The notes beneath the pieces were generated by a model that ran no database searches, was not told where the DNA came from, and saw only the letters and a program-made list of their open reading frames with translations. Below are positions 8,586-17,813 of a stretch of 64,000 bases of DNA, piece by piece (the first letter of the stretch is position 1; each line of letters starts with the position of its first letter). A program made the translations under genes and the position numbers. This DNA comes from Isosphaeraceae bacterium (GTDB lineage: Bacteria; Planctomycetota; Planctomycetia; Isosphaerales; Isosphaeraceae), in assembly GCA_026004735.1 (NCBI GenBank), contig BPJS01000001.1:1798001-1862000 (forward strand), in the 5' to 3' direction.

Positions 8586-11435
8586 GTGGCTCGATCGCGT
8601 TATATCGTCGGGATTGATCTGGGAACGACCAATTGCGCGGTCGCGTATGTTGACACGCGGGGACGGGAACGCCCGGCGGCCGATCTGAAGATTTTCGAGG
8701 TGCCGCAATTGGTGGCCGCCGGTGAGACCGCGCCGCGGACGATGCTGCCGTCGTTTTTGTATCTGCCGGGGCCTTACGAGCTGCCGGCGGAGGCGTGCCG
8801 TTTGCCGTGGCGTGAGGATGCGGATCGGATTGTGGGTGAGTTTGCGCGGATTCAGGGAGCGCGGGTGCCGGGCCACCTGGTGGCCAGCGCCAAGAGCTGG
8901 CTGTGTCATGGGGGGGTGGACCGCGAGGCGGAGATCCTGCCCTGGGGTGCGCCGGCGGGCTCGCGGCGGGTCTCGCCGGTGGAGGCGTCGGCCGAATATT
9001 TGAGGCATATCCGCGAGGCGTGGGACTACAGCTTCGCTCGGGCCGATCCGGCTCATCGGTTGGAGCGCCAGGAAGTGGTGCTGACGGTGCCGGCGTCGTT
9101 TGACGAGGCGGCCCGGGAGCTGACGATCGAGGCGGCGCGGCGCGCGGGATTGCCACGGGTGACGCTGCTCGAGGAGCCACAGGCGGCTTTTTATTGCTGG
9201 ATTGTGACCCACGAACAGCGCTGGCAGGAGGAGCTTCGCGCTGGCGAGCTGATTCTGGTCTGCGATATCGGCGGTGGGACGACCGACTTCAGCCTGATCA
9301 CCGTGGTCGAAACGCCGACGGGACCGGGTTTTCGGCGGGTGGCCGTGGGGGACCACCTGATGCTCGGCGGTGACAATATGGATCTAGCGCTCGCGCATCG
9401 GGTGGAGGCGAAGCTGGGGGGCGTGCGGCTGGATACGGAGCAGTGGTCGGCGTTGCGGTTTGCGTGCCGGACGGCCAAGGAGCAGCTTCTGCGCGAGGAT
9501 CCAGCCGGCCCGGAGCGGTGGCCGGTGACGATCGCGGGGCGTGGGTCGCGGCTGGTCGGCGGAAGTGTGCAGGCCGAGCTGACGCGGGAAGAGGTGCGTG
9601 AGGTTGTGCTCGATGGGTTTTATCCGGCGGCGGGGTGGGACGAGGAGCCAAAACGAGGGGGGCGGGCGGGCTTGCAGGAGTTTGGGCTGCCGTTTGTGAG
9701 CGACCCCGGAATTACCCGGCACCTGGCGGCGTTTCTGCGACGGCATGGAGCTTCATTACCCGCCAGCTCGTCGGCCGATGGCGGGCGAGCGAGCGCGCGG
9801 CCGGAAGCGATTTTGTTCAACGGTGGGGCGTTGACGCCGTCGGTGGTCCGGGAGCGGCTGGTTGGGATCGTGGCGGACTGGTATCGCGGCGTGGGGGAGT
9901 GGCGGCCGCGGGTTCTCGTGAATCCGTCGCTGGATCTGGCGGTGGCGTTGGGGGCAGCGTATTACGGGGTCGTGCGGCGAGGTGGGGGGATCCGGATCGG
10001 GGGAGGCACGGCGCGGGCGATCTACGTCGGGGTCGAGCCGGCGCGGGAGCACACGGCGGGCACGCCGTGGTTGTGCGTGGTTCCCCGCGACGCGGAGGAA
10101 GGGGACGAACTGCTGATCGCCGATCGGGATTTTGAGCTGTTGATGGGGCAGCCGGTGGCGTTTCCGCTGGCGTCGAGTTCGGTGCGTGCGGGGGATCGGC
10201 CGGGCGATCTGGTGCCCGATGATCCGGAGACGATCCGGCCGCTGCCACCGCTGGTCGGGATCATGAAGGTCAGCCGTAAGGCGAAGGCGGAGCGGGTTCC
10301 GGTGCGGCTGGAGGCGCGGGTGACGGAGGTGGGGACGGTGGAGTTGTGGTGCCATAGCCGGGTCGACGACCGGCGGTGGCGGTTGCAGATTCAAATCAGG
10401 GGTCCGGAGCGGCGAGCGATCGAAGCGACGGGCGGCGAGTCTGACGTCGTCGTGCTGGAGCAGGAGTTGGTGGATCGGGCGGTGGAGCGCATCCGGGAGG
10501 CATTCGGGCCGGCGGGGGGGACGGCTGAAGTGGGGCCGGCGCGGTTGGTGAAGGCGTTGGAGGCGGCGCTCGAGCTGCCCAAGGATCGGTGGCCGACGTC
10601 GGCGCTGCGGGCGCTGTGGGAGCCGCTGCGGGAGGTGTCCGAAGCGCGGAGCCTCTCGGCCGAGCACGAGACCCGCTGGCTCAACCTGGCTGGATATTGC
10701 TTGCGGCCGGGGACGGGGTATCCCTTGGACGAGACGCGGATCAAGGCGCTCTGGCCAACCTGGCACGTCGGGCTGAAGCATCCGAAGCAGATGCAGTGCT
10801 GGGTGGAGTGGTGGGTGCTCTGGAGGCGGGTGGCGGCGGGTTTGAACCGGGCGTACCAGGAAGAGGTGTATCGGCGGCTGGCGGTCTTTCTGGTGCCGGC
10901 CAAGGGAACAAGTCCGGCGAAGAAAGCCGGACGGCCTCGGCCTGAGCCGCACGAGCTGAGCGAGATGTGGCGCTGTGCGGCGAGCCTGGAGCGGATTGAT
11001 CCGGCGTTGAAGGTGGGGCTAGGCGATGCGCTGGCGCGGGAGCTGGCGCGGCCGGCGGCGGCGGGGCATGTGCTGTGGTGTTTGGGGCGTCTGGGCGCGC
11101 GGGTGCCTCTTTACGGCCCAGCCAATACGGTGGTCCCGACCGAAGCGGCCGAGCGTTGGATCGCGGCGGTTTTGGGATACACGCCGGGGAATGCCCGGGA
11201 GGCGGCCGATCAAGGCTTTGCGCTGGGGCAGTTGGCGCGGATGGCAGGGGATCGAGCGCGGGATGTGGGTGAGGAGACACGGGCGGCGGTTCTGGCACGG
11301 CTCGAGCAGCTCGGCGCGGACGCGGGGTTGATTGGTCCGGTGCGTGAGATCGCGGAGATGACGGCCGGACAGCGTAACGTCGCGTTCGGCGATGCGTTGC
11401 CGGTTGGGTTAAGGCTGGCGAGCCGGGAAGAGTGA
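8586..11435 (+). CDS. Large Hsp70-family (DnaK-like) ATPase with long C-terminal extension
   Basis: A 949-aa protein starting at GTG. The N-terminal actin-like ATPase is intact: phosphate-1 GIDLGTTNCAVAYVD, connect region VPASFDEAARELTIEAARRAG with LEEPQAAFY, phosphate-2 VCDIGGGTTDFSLI, adenosine motif ILFNGGALTPSVVRERL. Canonical DnaK is about 640 aa with a substrate-binding domain; here, after a beta-rich segment near residues 480-640, about 300 mostly helical residues follow that are not the DnaK lid. Similar long Hsp70 homologues often occur beside a second Hsp70 gene, but none is adjacent here. Clients are unknown. No DnaJ or GrpE partner is in the window. Confidence 0.85.
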   Translation: MARSRYIVGIDLGTTNCAVAYVDTRGRERPAADLKIFEVPQLVAAGETAPRTMLPSFLYLPGPYELPAEACRLPWREDADRIVGEFARIQGARVPGHLVASAKSWLCHGGVDREAEILPWGAPAGSRRVSPVEASAEYLRHIREAWDYSFARADPAHRLERQEVVLTVPASFDEAARELTIEAARRAGLPRVTLLEEPQAAFYCWIVTHEQRWQEELRAGELILVCDIGGGTTDFSLITVVETPTGPGFRRVAVGDHLMLGGDNMDLALAHRVEAKLGGVRLDTEQWSALRFACRTAKEQLLREDPAGPERWPVTIAGRGSRLVGGSVQAELTREEVREVVLDGFYPAAGWDEEPKRGGRAGLQEFGLPFVSDPGITRHLAAFLRRHGASLPASSSADGGRASARPEAILFNGGALTPSVVRERLVGIVADWYRGVGEWRPRVLVNPSLDLAVALGAAYYGVVRRGGGIRIGGGTARAIYVGVEPAREHTAGTPWLCVVPRDAEEGDELLIADRDFELLMGQPVAFPLASSSVRAGDRPGDLVPDDPETIRPLPPLVGIMKVSRKAKAERVPVRLEARVTEVGTVELWCHSRVDDRRWRLQIQIRGPERRAIEATGGESDVVVLEQELVDRAVERIREAFGPAGGTAEVGPARLVKALEAALELPKDRWPTSALRALWEPLREVSEARSLSAEHETRWLNLAGYCLRPGTGYPLDETRIKALWPTWHVGLKHPKQMQCWVEWWVLWRRVAAGLNRAYQEEVYRRLAVFLVPAKGTSPAKKAGRPRPEPHELSEMWRCAASLERIDPALKVGLGDALARELARPAAAGHVLWCLGRLGARVPLYGPANTVVPTEAAERWIAAVLGYTPGNAREAADQGFALGQLARMAGDRARDVGEETRAAVLARLEQLGADAGLIGPVREIAEMTAGQRNVAFGDALPVGLRLASREE

Positions 11436-11573
11436 GCGCGGGAATCCCAAACCGGCCAAGGCGTTCGGGGGCCGGGACGCGGAGGCCTAGGGGGGGCGTG
11501 GGCGTTGGGTGGAAGTGGTCCCGCGATCTGTTGCGGCCAGGCCAGGGGGATCGAGGGGCGAGCCTGCGGCGGG

Positions 11574-13652
11574 TCAGGGGCTCGTCAGGCTGATTTCGTT
11601 GGCTCCGCCGGGAGCGAATTGGATCGGGATGGTCCAGACGAAGTTGCGGATGCGGCAAAAGCCGGAGGAGCCTTTCTTGCATTCGAAGGCTGAGGCGTAG
11701 AACTTGAGGCTGAGGCGATCGCCGGCGGCGGGGATTTTGGCCAGCGGGATATCGACGACGAAGCGGGAGGCAGGCGGTTCGACCTGGCCGCCCTGAGTGG
11801 GTGCTTCGGGGGCGAGCGCGTCGGGAGCGGTGGGCGCTTCGACCAAGTAGGGCATGGGGGCTTCGGTGCCGAGGGTGAAGCCGTCGGGGACCTGGATGGT
11901 GACCGCCAGGCGCACGGATCGGGACGGGGCCAGGGATTGTTCGGCGACGGTGATGGCCTCGGCGCGGGGGAAGCGAGGTTTCGTCTTTTTGCGGACGGGG
12001 GGAGCGACGTCGTTGAGCGACAGGGTGCGGGTCGCGCCGGTTTTGCGGTTGACGATGCGGATGGCGTGGTTGTTGGTATCGGCGACGTAGAGGTCGTCGC
12101 CGATGACGGTCAGGCCGCCTGGCTCGTCGAACTGAGGTGGGTCGTCGGTCGAGCCACCGCCGCGGGTGCCGGCCAGGGTGCGGACGGCGCGGGACGCGAG
12201 GTCGATGGTCTTAATTTTGTTGTTGTAGGAGTCGGCGACGTAGAGGGTTTGGTCGGCATAGGCTACGCCCAGGCAATGTTGCAGCCGGGCGCGGTTGCCG
12301 ACGCCGTCGACGTCGCCGAAGGCGAAGAGGCTTTGCCCCAGGGGCAGGTCGTGGGTGCCGGCGATCGTGGTGACGGTGGGCTTGGGGTCGCGGAAGGTGA
12401 TCTCTCGGATGCAAGACCCTTCGGAGTCGGCGACCCAGAGGCGTTGGCCGTCGGTGGCGAGGCCGGAGGGTTGGGCGAAGCTGGCGCCGCCGGGGGGCTT
12501 GTTGGGGTTGCGGTTGTCTGGGGGGAGGATGGGGCCGTCGTTGATGTCCTCGCGGCCCGTTCCGGCCCAGACGCCGATGGTGCCCTGGGCGAGGTCGAGC
12601 CGCCAGAGCTGGTGGGGTCCGGCCATTGCGATGATCAGGGTGTTGTCGTCGTAGGGGGCGAGGTCCCAGGGGCTGTTCAGACCGGTTTCGAGGGCGACGC
12701 CCTGGCCGCCGCGGCGGTCGGACTGTTCGCCGGTGCCGGCGACGGTTCGGACGAGGCGTGCTTCGAAGTCCACCTCGCGGATGGCGTGGTTTTCGACGTC
12801 GGCGACGTAGAGTTTGCCGCCGTGGAGCAGGGTGCCCTGAGGCCGGTTGAATTGGGCCTGGTCGAAGGGGCCGTCCTTGAGGCCGGGCTGACCGTCGCCG
12901 ATGATCTCGAGGCGATTGCCCTCCAGGTCGGTGACGACGAGGCGGTTGTGGCCGGTGTCGGTGATGAAGAGGCGGCCGGAGGCGGGATCGGCGGAGATTT
13001 TGCCGGGGTAGAGCAGGGGGCCGTTGTGGGGTTTTTCGGATTCCGGGAAGAAGCGGAGCGGCTGGAGATTGAGTTCGCCGGCCGCTTTGTGTTCTTCGAC
13101 GAGGCGGCCGATCACGCGGTCGAGGATCGCGCGGTTGCCTTCGCCGGGGGCGGACCCGACGTATTCCCCACGGGCGTTGATGACGACTAGGGTGGGCCAG
13201 GACTGGACGTTGAACCGGTTCCAGATGACCTGGTTGGCGTCGTTGACGACCGGGTGTTTGATGCGATACTCGGCCACTTTTTGGCGAATGTTTTCGGTGT
13301 CGCGTTCGGCGTCGAACTTGGCTGTGTGGACGCCGATGACGACCAGTTCGTTGGGATACTTGTTTTCGAGGAATTCCAGATCGGGCAGGACGTGGTGGCA
13401 GTTGATGCAGCAGTAGGTCCAGAAGTCGAGCAAGACAATTTTGCCGCGTAGGTCCTCAAGATGGATGGGGCCGGAGGTGTTGATCCAATCGACACCGCCT
13501 TCGAGGCCGCCGGGGATTTGCTGGCTGGGCATGGGGGAACTCGGCTCGGAGACGAACGCCGGGGAGGGAAGGGTCAGAAGCAAGGCGGCCAGGCCGATCA
13601 GAGACCGGCAGGCCAGGAGGGGGCGGGCCAATGGGCGTCGAGCGGAGAGCAT
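11574..13652 (-). CDS. Thioredoxin-like / NHL-repeat exported protein (NHLRC2-like)
   Basis: 692 aa from the ATG MLSARRPLARPLL; a positively charged and hydrophobic N-terminus gives a signal peptide ending near PSPAF. A thioredoxin-fold domain follows, with KIVLLDFWTYCCINCHHVLPDLEFLE, whose CCINC active site is the hallmark of the NHLRC2-like family. Then come repeated NHL blades (DTGHNRLVV, DVENHAIREV, DSEGSCIREI, DSYNNKIKTI, DTNNHAIRIV), a beta-propeller of five or six blades, and a C-terminal beta domain containing two Cys. It probably acts in the periplasm as a redox-linked scaffold; partners are unknown. Confidence 0.85.
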   Translation of the reverse strand: MLSARRPLARPLLACRSLIGLAALLLTLPSPAFVSEPSSPMPSQQIPGGLEGGVDWINTSGPIHLEDLRGKIVLLDFWTYCCINCHHVLPDLEFLENKYPNELVVIGVHTAKFDAERDTENIRQKVAEYRIKHPVVNDANQVIWNRFNVQSWPTLVVINARGEYVGSAPGEGNRAILDRVIGRLVEEHKAAGELNLQPLRFFPESEKPHNGPLLYPGKISADPASGRLFITDTGHNRLVVTDLEGNRLEIIGDGQPGLKDGPFDQAQFNRPQGTLLHGGKLYVADVENHAIREVDFEARLVRTVAGTGEQSDRRGGQGVALETGLNSPWDLAPYDDNTLIIAMAGPHQLWRLDLAQGTIGVWAGTGREDINDGPILPPDNRNPNKPPGGASFAQPSGLATDGQRLWVADSEGSCIREITFRDPKPTVTTIAGTHDLPLGQSLFAFGDVDGVGNRARLQHCLGVAYADQTLYVADSYNNKIKTIDLASRAVRTLAGTRGGGSTDDPPQFDEPGGLTVIGDDLYVADTNNHAIRIVNRKTGATRTLSLNDVAPPVRKKTKPRFPRAEAITVAEQSLAPSRSVRLAVTIQVPDGFTLGTEAPMPYLVEAPTAPDALAPEAPTQGGQVEPPASRFVVDIPLAKIPAAGDRLSLKFYASAFECKKGSSGFCRIRNFVWTIPIQFAPGGANEISLTSP

Positions 13653-13900
13653 GGAGAACCCTCGACGGGGTGGGAGCATGGCAAAGCCGCGACCAAAGTC
13701 GACTTTATTCTAGGAGAAGTGGGCGCTCGAGGCGAAGGGCGCGATGGCTGGCCTGGCCGGGGGGAGCTGAAAATCTGGGGAGTGTTGGGGGCGGGGAAGG
13801 ATGTGATAGGGTAAAGATTTAGTGTCGAACCCGGATTCACGGGGGATCGCCCGGACGCGCGGGTTGCGGTCCCCTGCCCACTCGCTGAGACGACCCGCCG

Positions 13901-14914
13901 ATGCCGCCCGACAACTCGCTGGTTTGCTGCACGTCCTCGAAGGCCGAGGATCCGTATGGGGAGCTGAAGATCTTTGCGGGGTCGGCCAGCCGCGAGCTAG
14001 CGCGACGGGTGTGCGGGCATCTGGACGTGGAGCTGTCGCGTTCGGAGACGCATATCTTCAGTGAGGGGACGCTGTTTGTGCGGATTTTGGAGAATGTGCG
14101 GGGGCGCGACGTCTTTTTGATTCAGGGGACGGAGTTTCCGGTCAATGACAATCTGATGGAGCTGTTGTTCTGGATTGATGCGTTCAAGCGGGCCAGTGCG
14201 GCGCAGGTGACGGCGGTTATTCCCTATTTTTCATATGCCAAGGGGGACAAGAAGGACGAGCCGCGGGTTTCGATTCGGGCGCGGGTGGTGGCCGACATGA
14301 TCGAGGCGGCGGGGGCCGATCGGGTGCTGACCATGGATTTGCATAGTCCGCAAATCCAGGGTTTTTTTAAGATTCCGGTGGATCATCTTTATGCGTTGCC
14401 GGTTTTGGTTGAGTATTTCCTCAAGAAGGAGATACCGGATCTGGTCGTGGCGGCTCCGGATGTGGGATTCAGCAAGGCGGCGGCTCGGTATGCGGCGGCG
14501 ATGAACGCGCCGCTGGTCATTGGGAACAAGATGCGACGGGATCATAGCGAAACGGCGGAGATCCAGGAGGTGATCGGGGATGTGCGCGGCCGCAATGTGC
14601 TGATCGTCGATGATTTTACGATCTCAGGCGGGACGTTGATCGAGATGGCGCATGCGTGTCTGGAGCGGGGGGCCGTGGATGTGTATGCGTGCGTTTCGCA
14701 CGGGGTCTTCTCAAAGGGTTCAGCGGCACGGATCGCGCGAAGCCCGATCAAGGAGTTGGTGCTGACCGATACGATTGGGGAGCGGAGCGAGCCGCTGGCC
14801 CCAAACTGCACGCAGATCAGCGTTTCGACGCTCTTCGCGCAGGCAATCTGGTCGATCCACCGGCGGGAGAGCGTCAGCCGTCTGTTCGACGGCGTCGAGC
14901 CGGTTCCCCGTTAG
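13901..14914 (+). CDS. prs: Ribose-phosphate pyrophosphokinase (PRPP synthase)
   Basis: A 337-aa enzyme that makes PRPP from ribose 5-phosphate and ATP for purine, pyrimidine, His and Trp synthesis. Visible motifs: KIFAGSASRELARRV, FSEGTLFVRILENVRGRDVFLIQ, MDLHSPQIQGFF, and the PRPP loop NVLIVDDFTISGGTLIEMA. The class I ATP-site motif usually YARQDRK reads SYAKGDKKDEPRVSI, with Lys in place of the Arg. This suggests a lineage variant rather than an inactive protein. The purD pathway, which consumes PRPP, has a gene 14 kb away. Confidence 0.9.
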   Translation: MPPDNSLVCCTSSKAEDPYGELKIFAGSASRELARRVCGHLDVELSRSETHIFSEGTLFVRILENVRGRDVFLIQGTEFPVNDNLMELLFWIDAFKRASAAQVTAVIPYFSYAKGDKKDEPRVSIRARVVADMIEAAGADRVLTMDLHSPQIQGFFKIPVDHLYALPVLVEYFLKKEIPDLVVAAPDVGFSKAAARYAAAMNAPLVIGNKMRRDHSETAEIQEVIGDVRGRNVLIVDDFTISGGTLIEMAHACLERGAVDVYACVSHGVFSKGSAARIARSPIKELVLTDTIGERSEPLAPNCTQISVSTLFAQAIWSIHRRESVSRLFDGVEPVPR

Positions 14915-15155
14915 AGAGAGGCCGCATCGGACCCGCAGGTGGACCGGGTGAACCCTGGTTGGCCGGTCGTCGATGGGCCTCGGCCTCGAGGGGACCGGGC
15001 ACGATTAGCCAGGCGTCGCCGCGTCCTCGCGACGCGGGGACTCGGACAAGCCCTCCAGCTTGACGGCGGGGCTAGCATGATGATGGATCAGTCCAGGTCC
15101 GGGTCGAGCGCGTGCGAAGCATCGCCCGGGCCGCAACGCTCAGGAGCGAGTCTGC

Positions 15156-16583
15156 ATGGCGACGGAGCGGCCCCGGACGCTCGGAGAGCTCAGGGCGAGC
15201 GGCTATCGGATGGAGTCGGTCAAGGATGAGATGCGGCGCAATTTGATTGCCCGAATCCGGCAGGGGCGTCCCCTCTTTCCAGATATCCTCGGCTACGAGG
15301 ATACCGTCTTACCGCAGGTTCAGAACGCGATTCTCTCGAAGCACGACCTGTTGTTTCTGGGCCTCCGCGGGCAAGCCAAGACGCGGATGCTTCGCCAACT
15401 GGTCCACTTGCTCGACGAGGCGATCCCGATCGTCGAGGGCAGCGAGGTGAACGACCATCCCTACGCACCCATTTCCAAGCCGGCCCGGGACCGGATCGCC
15501 GCCCTGGGCGACGAGACTCCGATCACCTGGATCGGCCGTGAACAGCGTTATAACGAGAAACTGGCGACGCCGGATGTGACGATCGCGGATCTGATCGGCG
15601 AAATCGACATGATCAAGCACGCCGAGGGGCGGTATCTCTCGAGCGAGTTGACGATGCACTTCGGGCTGATTCCGCGGACCAATCGCGGTATTTTCTGCAT
15701 CAACGAGCTGCCCGATCTGGCGCCGAAGATTCAGGTCGGCCTGTTCAACGTACTCGAAGAGCGGGACGTGCAGATTCGCGGTTATCCGGTGCGGTTGCAT
15801 CTGGATTTGTGCATGGTCTTTTCGGCCAACCCGGAGGACTACACCAACCGCGGGCGGATCGTCACGCCGCTCAAAGACCGGATCGGCTCCGTCGTTCGAA
15901 CCCATTACCCGCTGACGCGCGAGATCGGCATCGCGATCAATGATGCTCATGCGTGGCTGGAACGCGACGGAATACGCTTGGCGATTCCCCACTATTTCAA
16001 GGAGATCGTGGAGGAGACGGCACGATTGGCGCGGACCAGTTCGCACGTCAATCAGCTCTCGGGCGTGTCGGTCCGGATGTCGATCGCCAACTTGGAAAAC
16101 CTGGTTTCGAACGCCGAGCGGCGCGCGCTCATTCACGGCGAGAATTGGGTTGTACCCCGCGTGGGCGATTTGCCCCATCTGCTTCCGAGCAGCCGAGGCA
16201 AACTCGAGCTGACGCTCAGCGAGGACGACGGTCAGGAAGATCAGTTGATCGGGCGGATTCTGGGCGAGGCGGTCAAGAACATCTTTGCGCAATACTTTGA
16301 TCCCAAGGAATTCCGAAGCGTGGTGGATTACTTCGAGACGGGCCACGCTCTGGAACTGAGCGATCTGATGCCGGCGCGGCAGGTGGTCGAGCGGCTGGAA
16401 TCGGTGCCGACGCTCCGGAAGCGGGCGGAACAGTTTGCCCGGGAGCATCAGGACGGCCTGACCGATCCCGAGGCACGCGAGGCAGCGCTAGCGGCGGCCG
16501 CCGAGTTTATCCTGGAAGGCCTACACGTGCACAACAAGCTCAACAAGAACGTGAAACAGGGAGTCCGGTTGTATCGGCGCTAG
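15156..16583 (+). CDS. MoxR/ChlI-like AAA+ ATPase
   Basis: A 475-aa ATPase resembling the magnesium-chelatase I subunit/MoxR clade. After a helical N-terminus, the P-loop is GLRGQAKT (residues 69-76), where the usual last Gly is Ala; the Walker B segment is GIFCINELPDL (179-188), with Asn183 where Asp is usual and Glu184 kept; sensor 1 is VFSANPEDYTNRGRI; the ChlI-like VGLFNVLEERDVQIRGY is present. A long helical C-terminus follows. AGGAG lies about 10 bases before the ATG. The next gene encodes a VWA protein 54 bases downstream, the classic ATPase-VWA pairing that remodels or inserts metal into a client; the client is unknown. Confidence 0.85.
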   Translation: MATERPRTLGELRASGYRMESVKDEMRRNLIARIRQGRPLFPDILGYEDTVLPQVQNAILSKHDLLFLGLRGQAKTRMLRQLVHLLDEAIPIVEGSEVNDHPYAPISKPARDRIAALGDETPITWIGREQRYNEKLATPDVTIADLIGEIDMIKHAEGRYLSSELTMHFGLIPRTNRGIFCINELPDLAPKIQVGLFNVLEERDVQIRGYPVRLHLDLCMVFSANPEDYTNRGRIVTPLKDRIGSVVRTHYPLTREIGIAINDAHAWLERDGIRLAIPHYFKEIVEETARLARTSSHVNQLSGVSVRMSIANLENLVSNAERRALIHGENWVVPRVGDLPHLLPSSRGKLELTLSEDDGQEDQLIGRILGEAVKNIFAQYFDPKEFRSVVDYFETGHALELSDLMPARQVVERLESVPTLRKRAEQFAREHQDGLTDPEAREAALAAAAEFILEGLHVHNKLNKNVKQGVRLYRR

Positions 16584-16637
16584 GAGCGGCAGTACGACCA
16601 GCGACCGCGACGGCCGACGACGGAGCACAAGCACGCG

Positions 16638-17777
16638 ATGGCCGAGTACGAATATCGCAAGTGGGACGGGTCGCAACGGTTCGAGCCGCAGTCGGCGGAT
16701 CGGGCGTTCGAGCAGTTGACCGAGTATCTGATGCACCATGGCGACGCGGTGTTGCGTCAACTGGACCAGGTCGATGGCGATGAGCGCGAGCTGGTCGAAC
16801 TGCTGGAGCGTCAGGGGCTAATCGAGCGGGATGGGGAAGGGCGGTATCGGGTGGCTCCGCGCGGGGTGCGGCGGGTGCAGGAGCGGGCACTCGCCGAGTT
16901 GTTTCAGGCATTCGACCCCGGAGCGATTGGAAAGCACGACACCGGCCAGAAGGGAGCTGGCTCGGTCTTGATGGAAGTGACGCGGCCTTACGTTTATGGC
17001 GATCCGCTTGCCAACCTAAACCTTCACGAGACCCTTAAGAACGCCTACTACCGGCAGGGAGGCGGGCTGCCGATCCGGCCCGAGCCGGACGATTACGTCG
17101 TCCACGAGACAGAGTATCAGGCAAGCTGCGCGACGGTCGTGCTTATCGACATGAGCGGCTCGATGGCGCGGTATGGGAAGTATGCGACGACGAAGCGGGT
17201 GGCGTTGGCCTTGCTTGGGCTGGTGCGTGCGCGCTATCCGCAGGACAGCGTGGAGATGATTGGTTTTTACACGCTCGCCAGCCCGCTCAATGAGCGGGAG
17301 TTGTTGGGATCGGCTCCCAAGCCGGTGGGCTTGTACGACAGCCGGGTGCATTTGCGGCTGAGCCTGGATGATCCGCTGCCGAGGCAGGTTCAGCACTTCA
17401 CGAATATCGACGCGGGATTGAAGTTGGCGCGGGCGCGGCTGCGGCGTGCGGGCGCAGCCAACAAGCAGATCATTGTGATCACGGACGGCGAGCCGACGGC
17501 GCACGTCGAAGGCCGCGAGGTGGTGTTGATCTACCCGCCGTCGGAACGGACGGCCCGGGCGACGCTGGCCGAAGCGCGGCGGTGTGCGGCGGCGGGGATT
17601 CGAATTTCGAGCTTTGCGTTGATCGAGGATTACTACTATTTCGGACTGGTCAATTTCGTCGAGGAGATGGCACGGGTCACACGGGGGGTCGCGGCCTACA
17701 GTTCGGCCGAGGATCTGGGCCGATTCGTCCTGGACAGTTTCCTGAAGGGCCGACGAGAACGGCGGATTGGGCATTGA
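16638..17777 (+). CDS. VWA-domain protein, partner of the AAA+ ATPase
   Basis: 379 aa. Residues 1-100 are charged and helical. The von Willebrand A domain begins near residue 163 with TVVLIDMSGSM, a complete DxSxS metal-ion-dependent adhesion site (Asp171, Ser173, Ser175); the second loop Thr lies in HFTNIDAG and the third-site Asp in IIVITDGEPTAH. No signal peptide or membrane segment, so it is cytoplasmic. By analogy with ChlI/ChlD and MoxR/VWA pairs it would bind the upstream ATPase and a client through its metal site. No frame overlap, but the short gap supports one operon. Confidence 0.85.
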   Translation: MAEYEYRKWDGSQRFEPQSADRAFEQLTEYLMHHGDAVLRQLDQVDGDERELVELLERQGLIERDGEGRYRVAPRGVRRVQERALAELFQAFDPGAIGKHDTGQKGAGSVLMEVTRPYVYGDPLANLNLHETLKNAYYRQGGGLPIRPEPDDYVVHETEYQASCATVVLIDMSGSMARYGKYATTKRVALALLGLVRARYPQDSVEMIGFYTLASPLNERELLGSAPKPVGLYDSRVHLRLSLDDPLPRQVQHFTNIDAGLKLARARLRRAGAANKQIIVITDGEPTAHVEGREVVLIYPPSERTARATLAEARRCAAAGIRISSFALIEDYYYFGLVNFVEEMARVTRGVAAYSSAEDLGRFVLDSFLKGRRERRIGH

Positions 17778-17813
17778 GGCCCCTGGGCTGCGGGGCGGAG
17801 GGCTGAGGCTGGT

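Noticed and set aside
13574..13652. CCINC in the thioredoxin/NHL protein as a novel redox motif
   Set aside because: CCINC is the usual active-site sequence of the NHLRC2-like family.
13800..13860. A tRNA-like TGTCGAACCCGG segment before prs
   Set aside because: The T-stem does not pair and no acceptor or D-arm is found.
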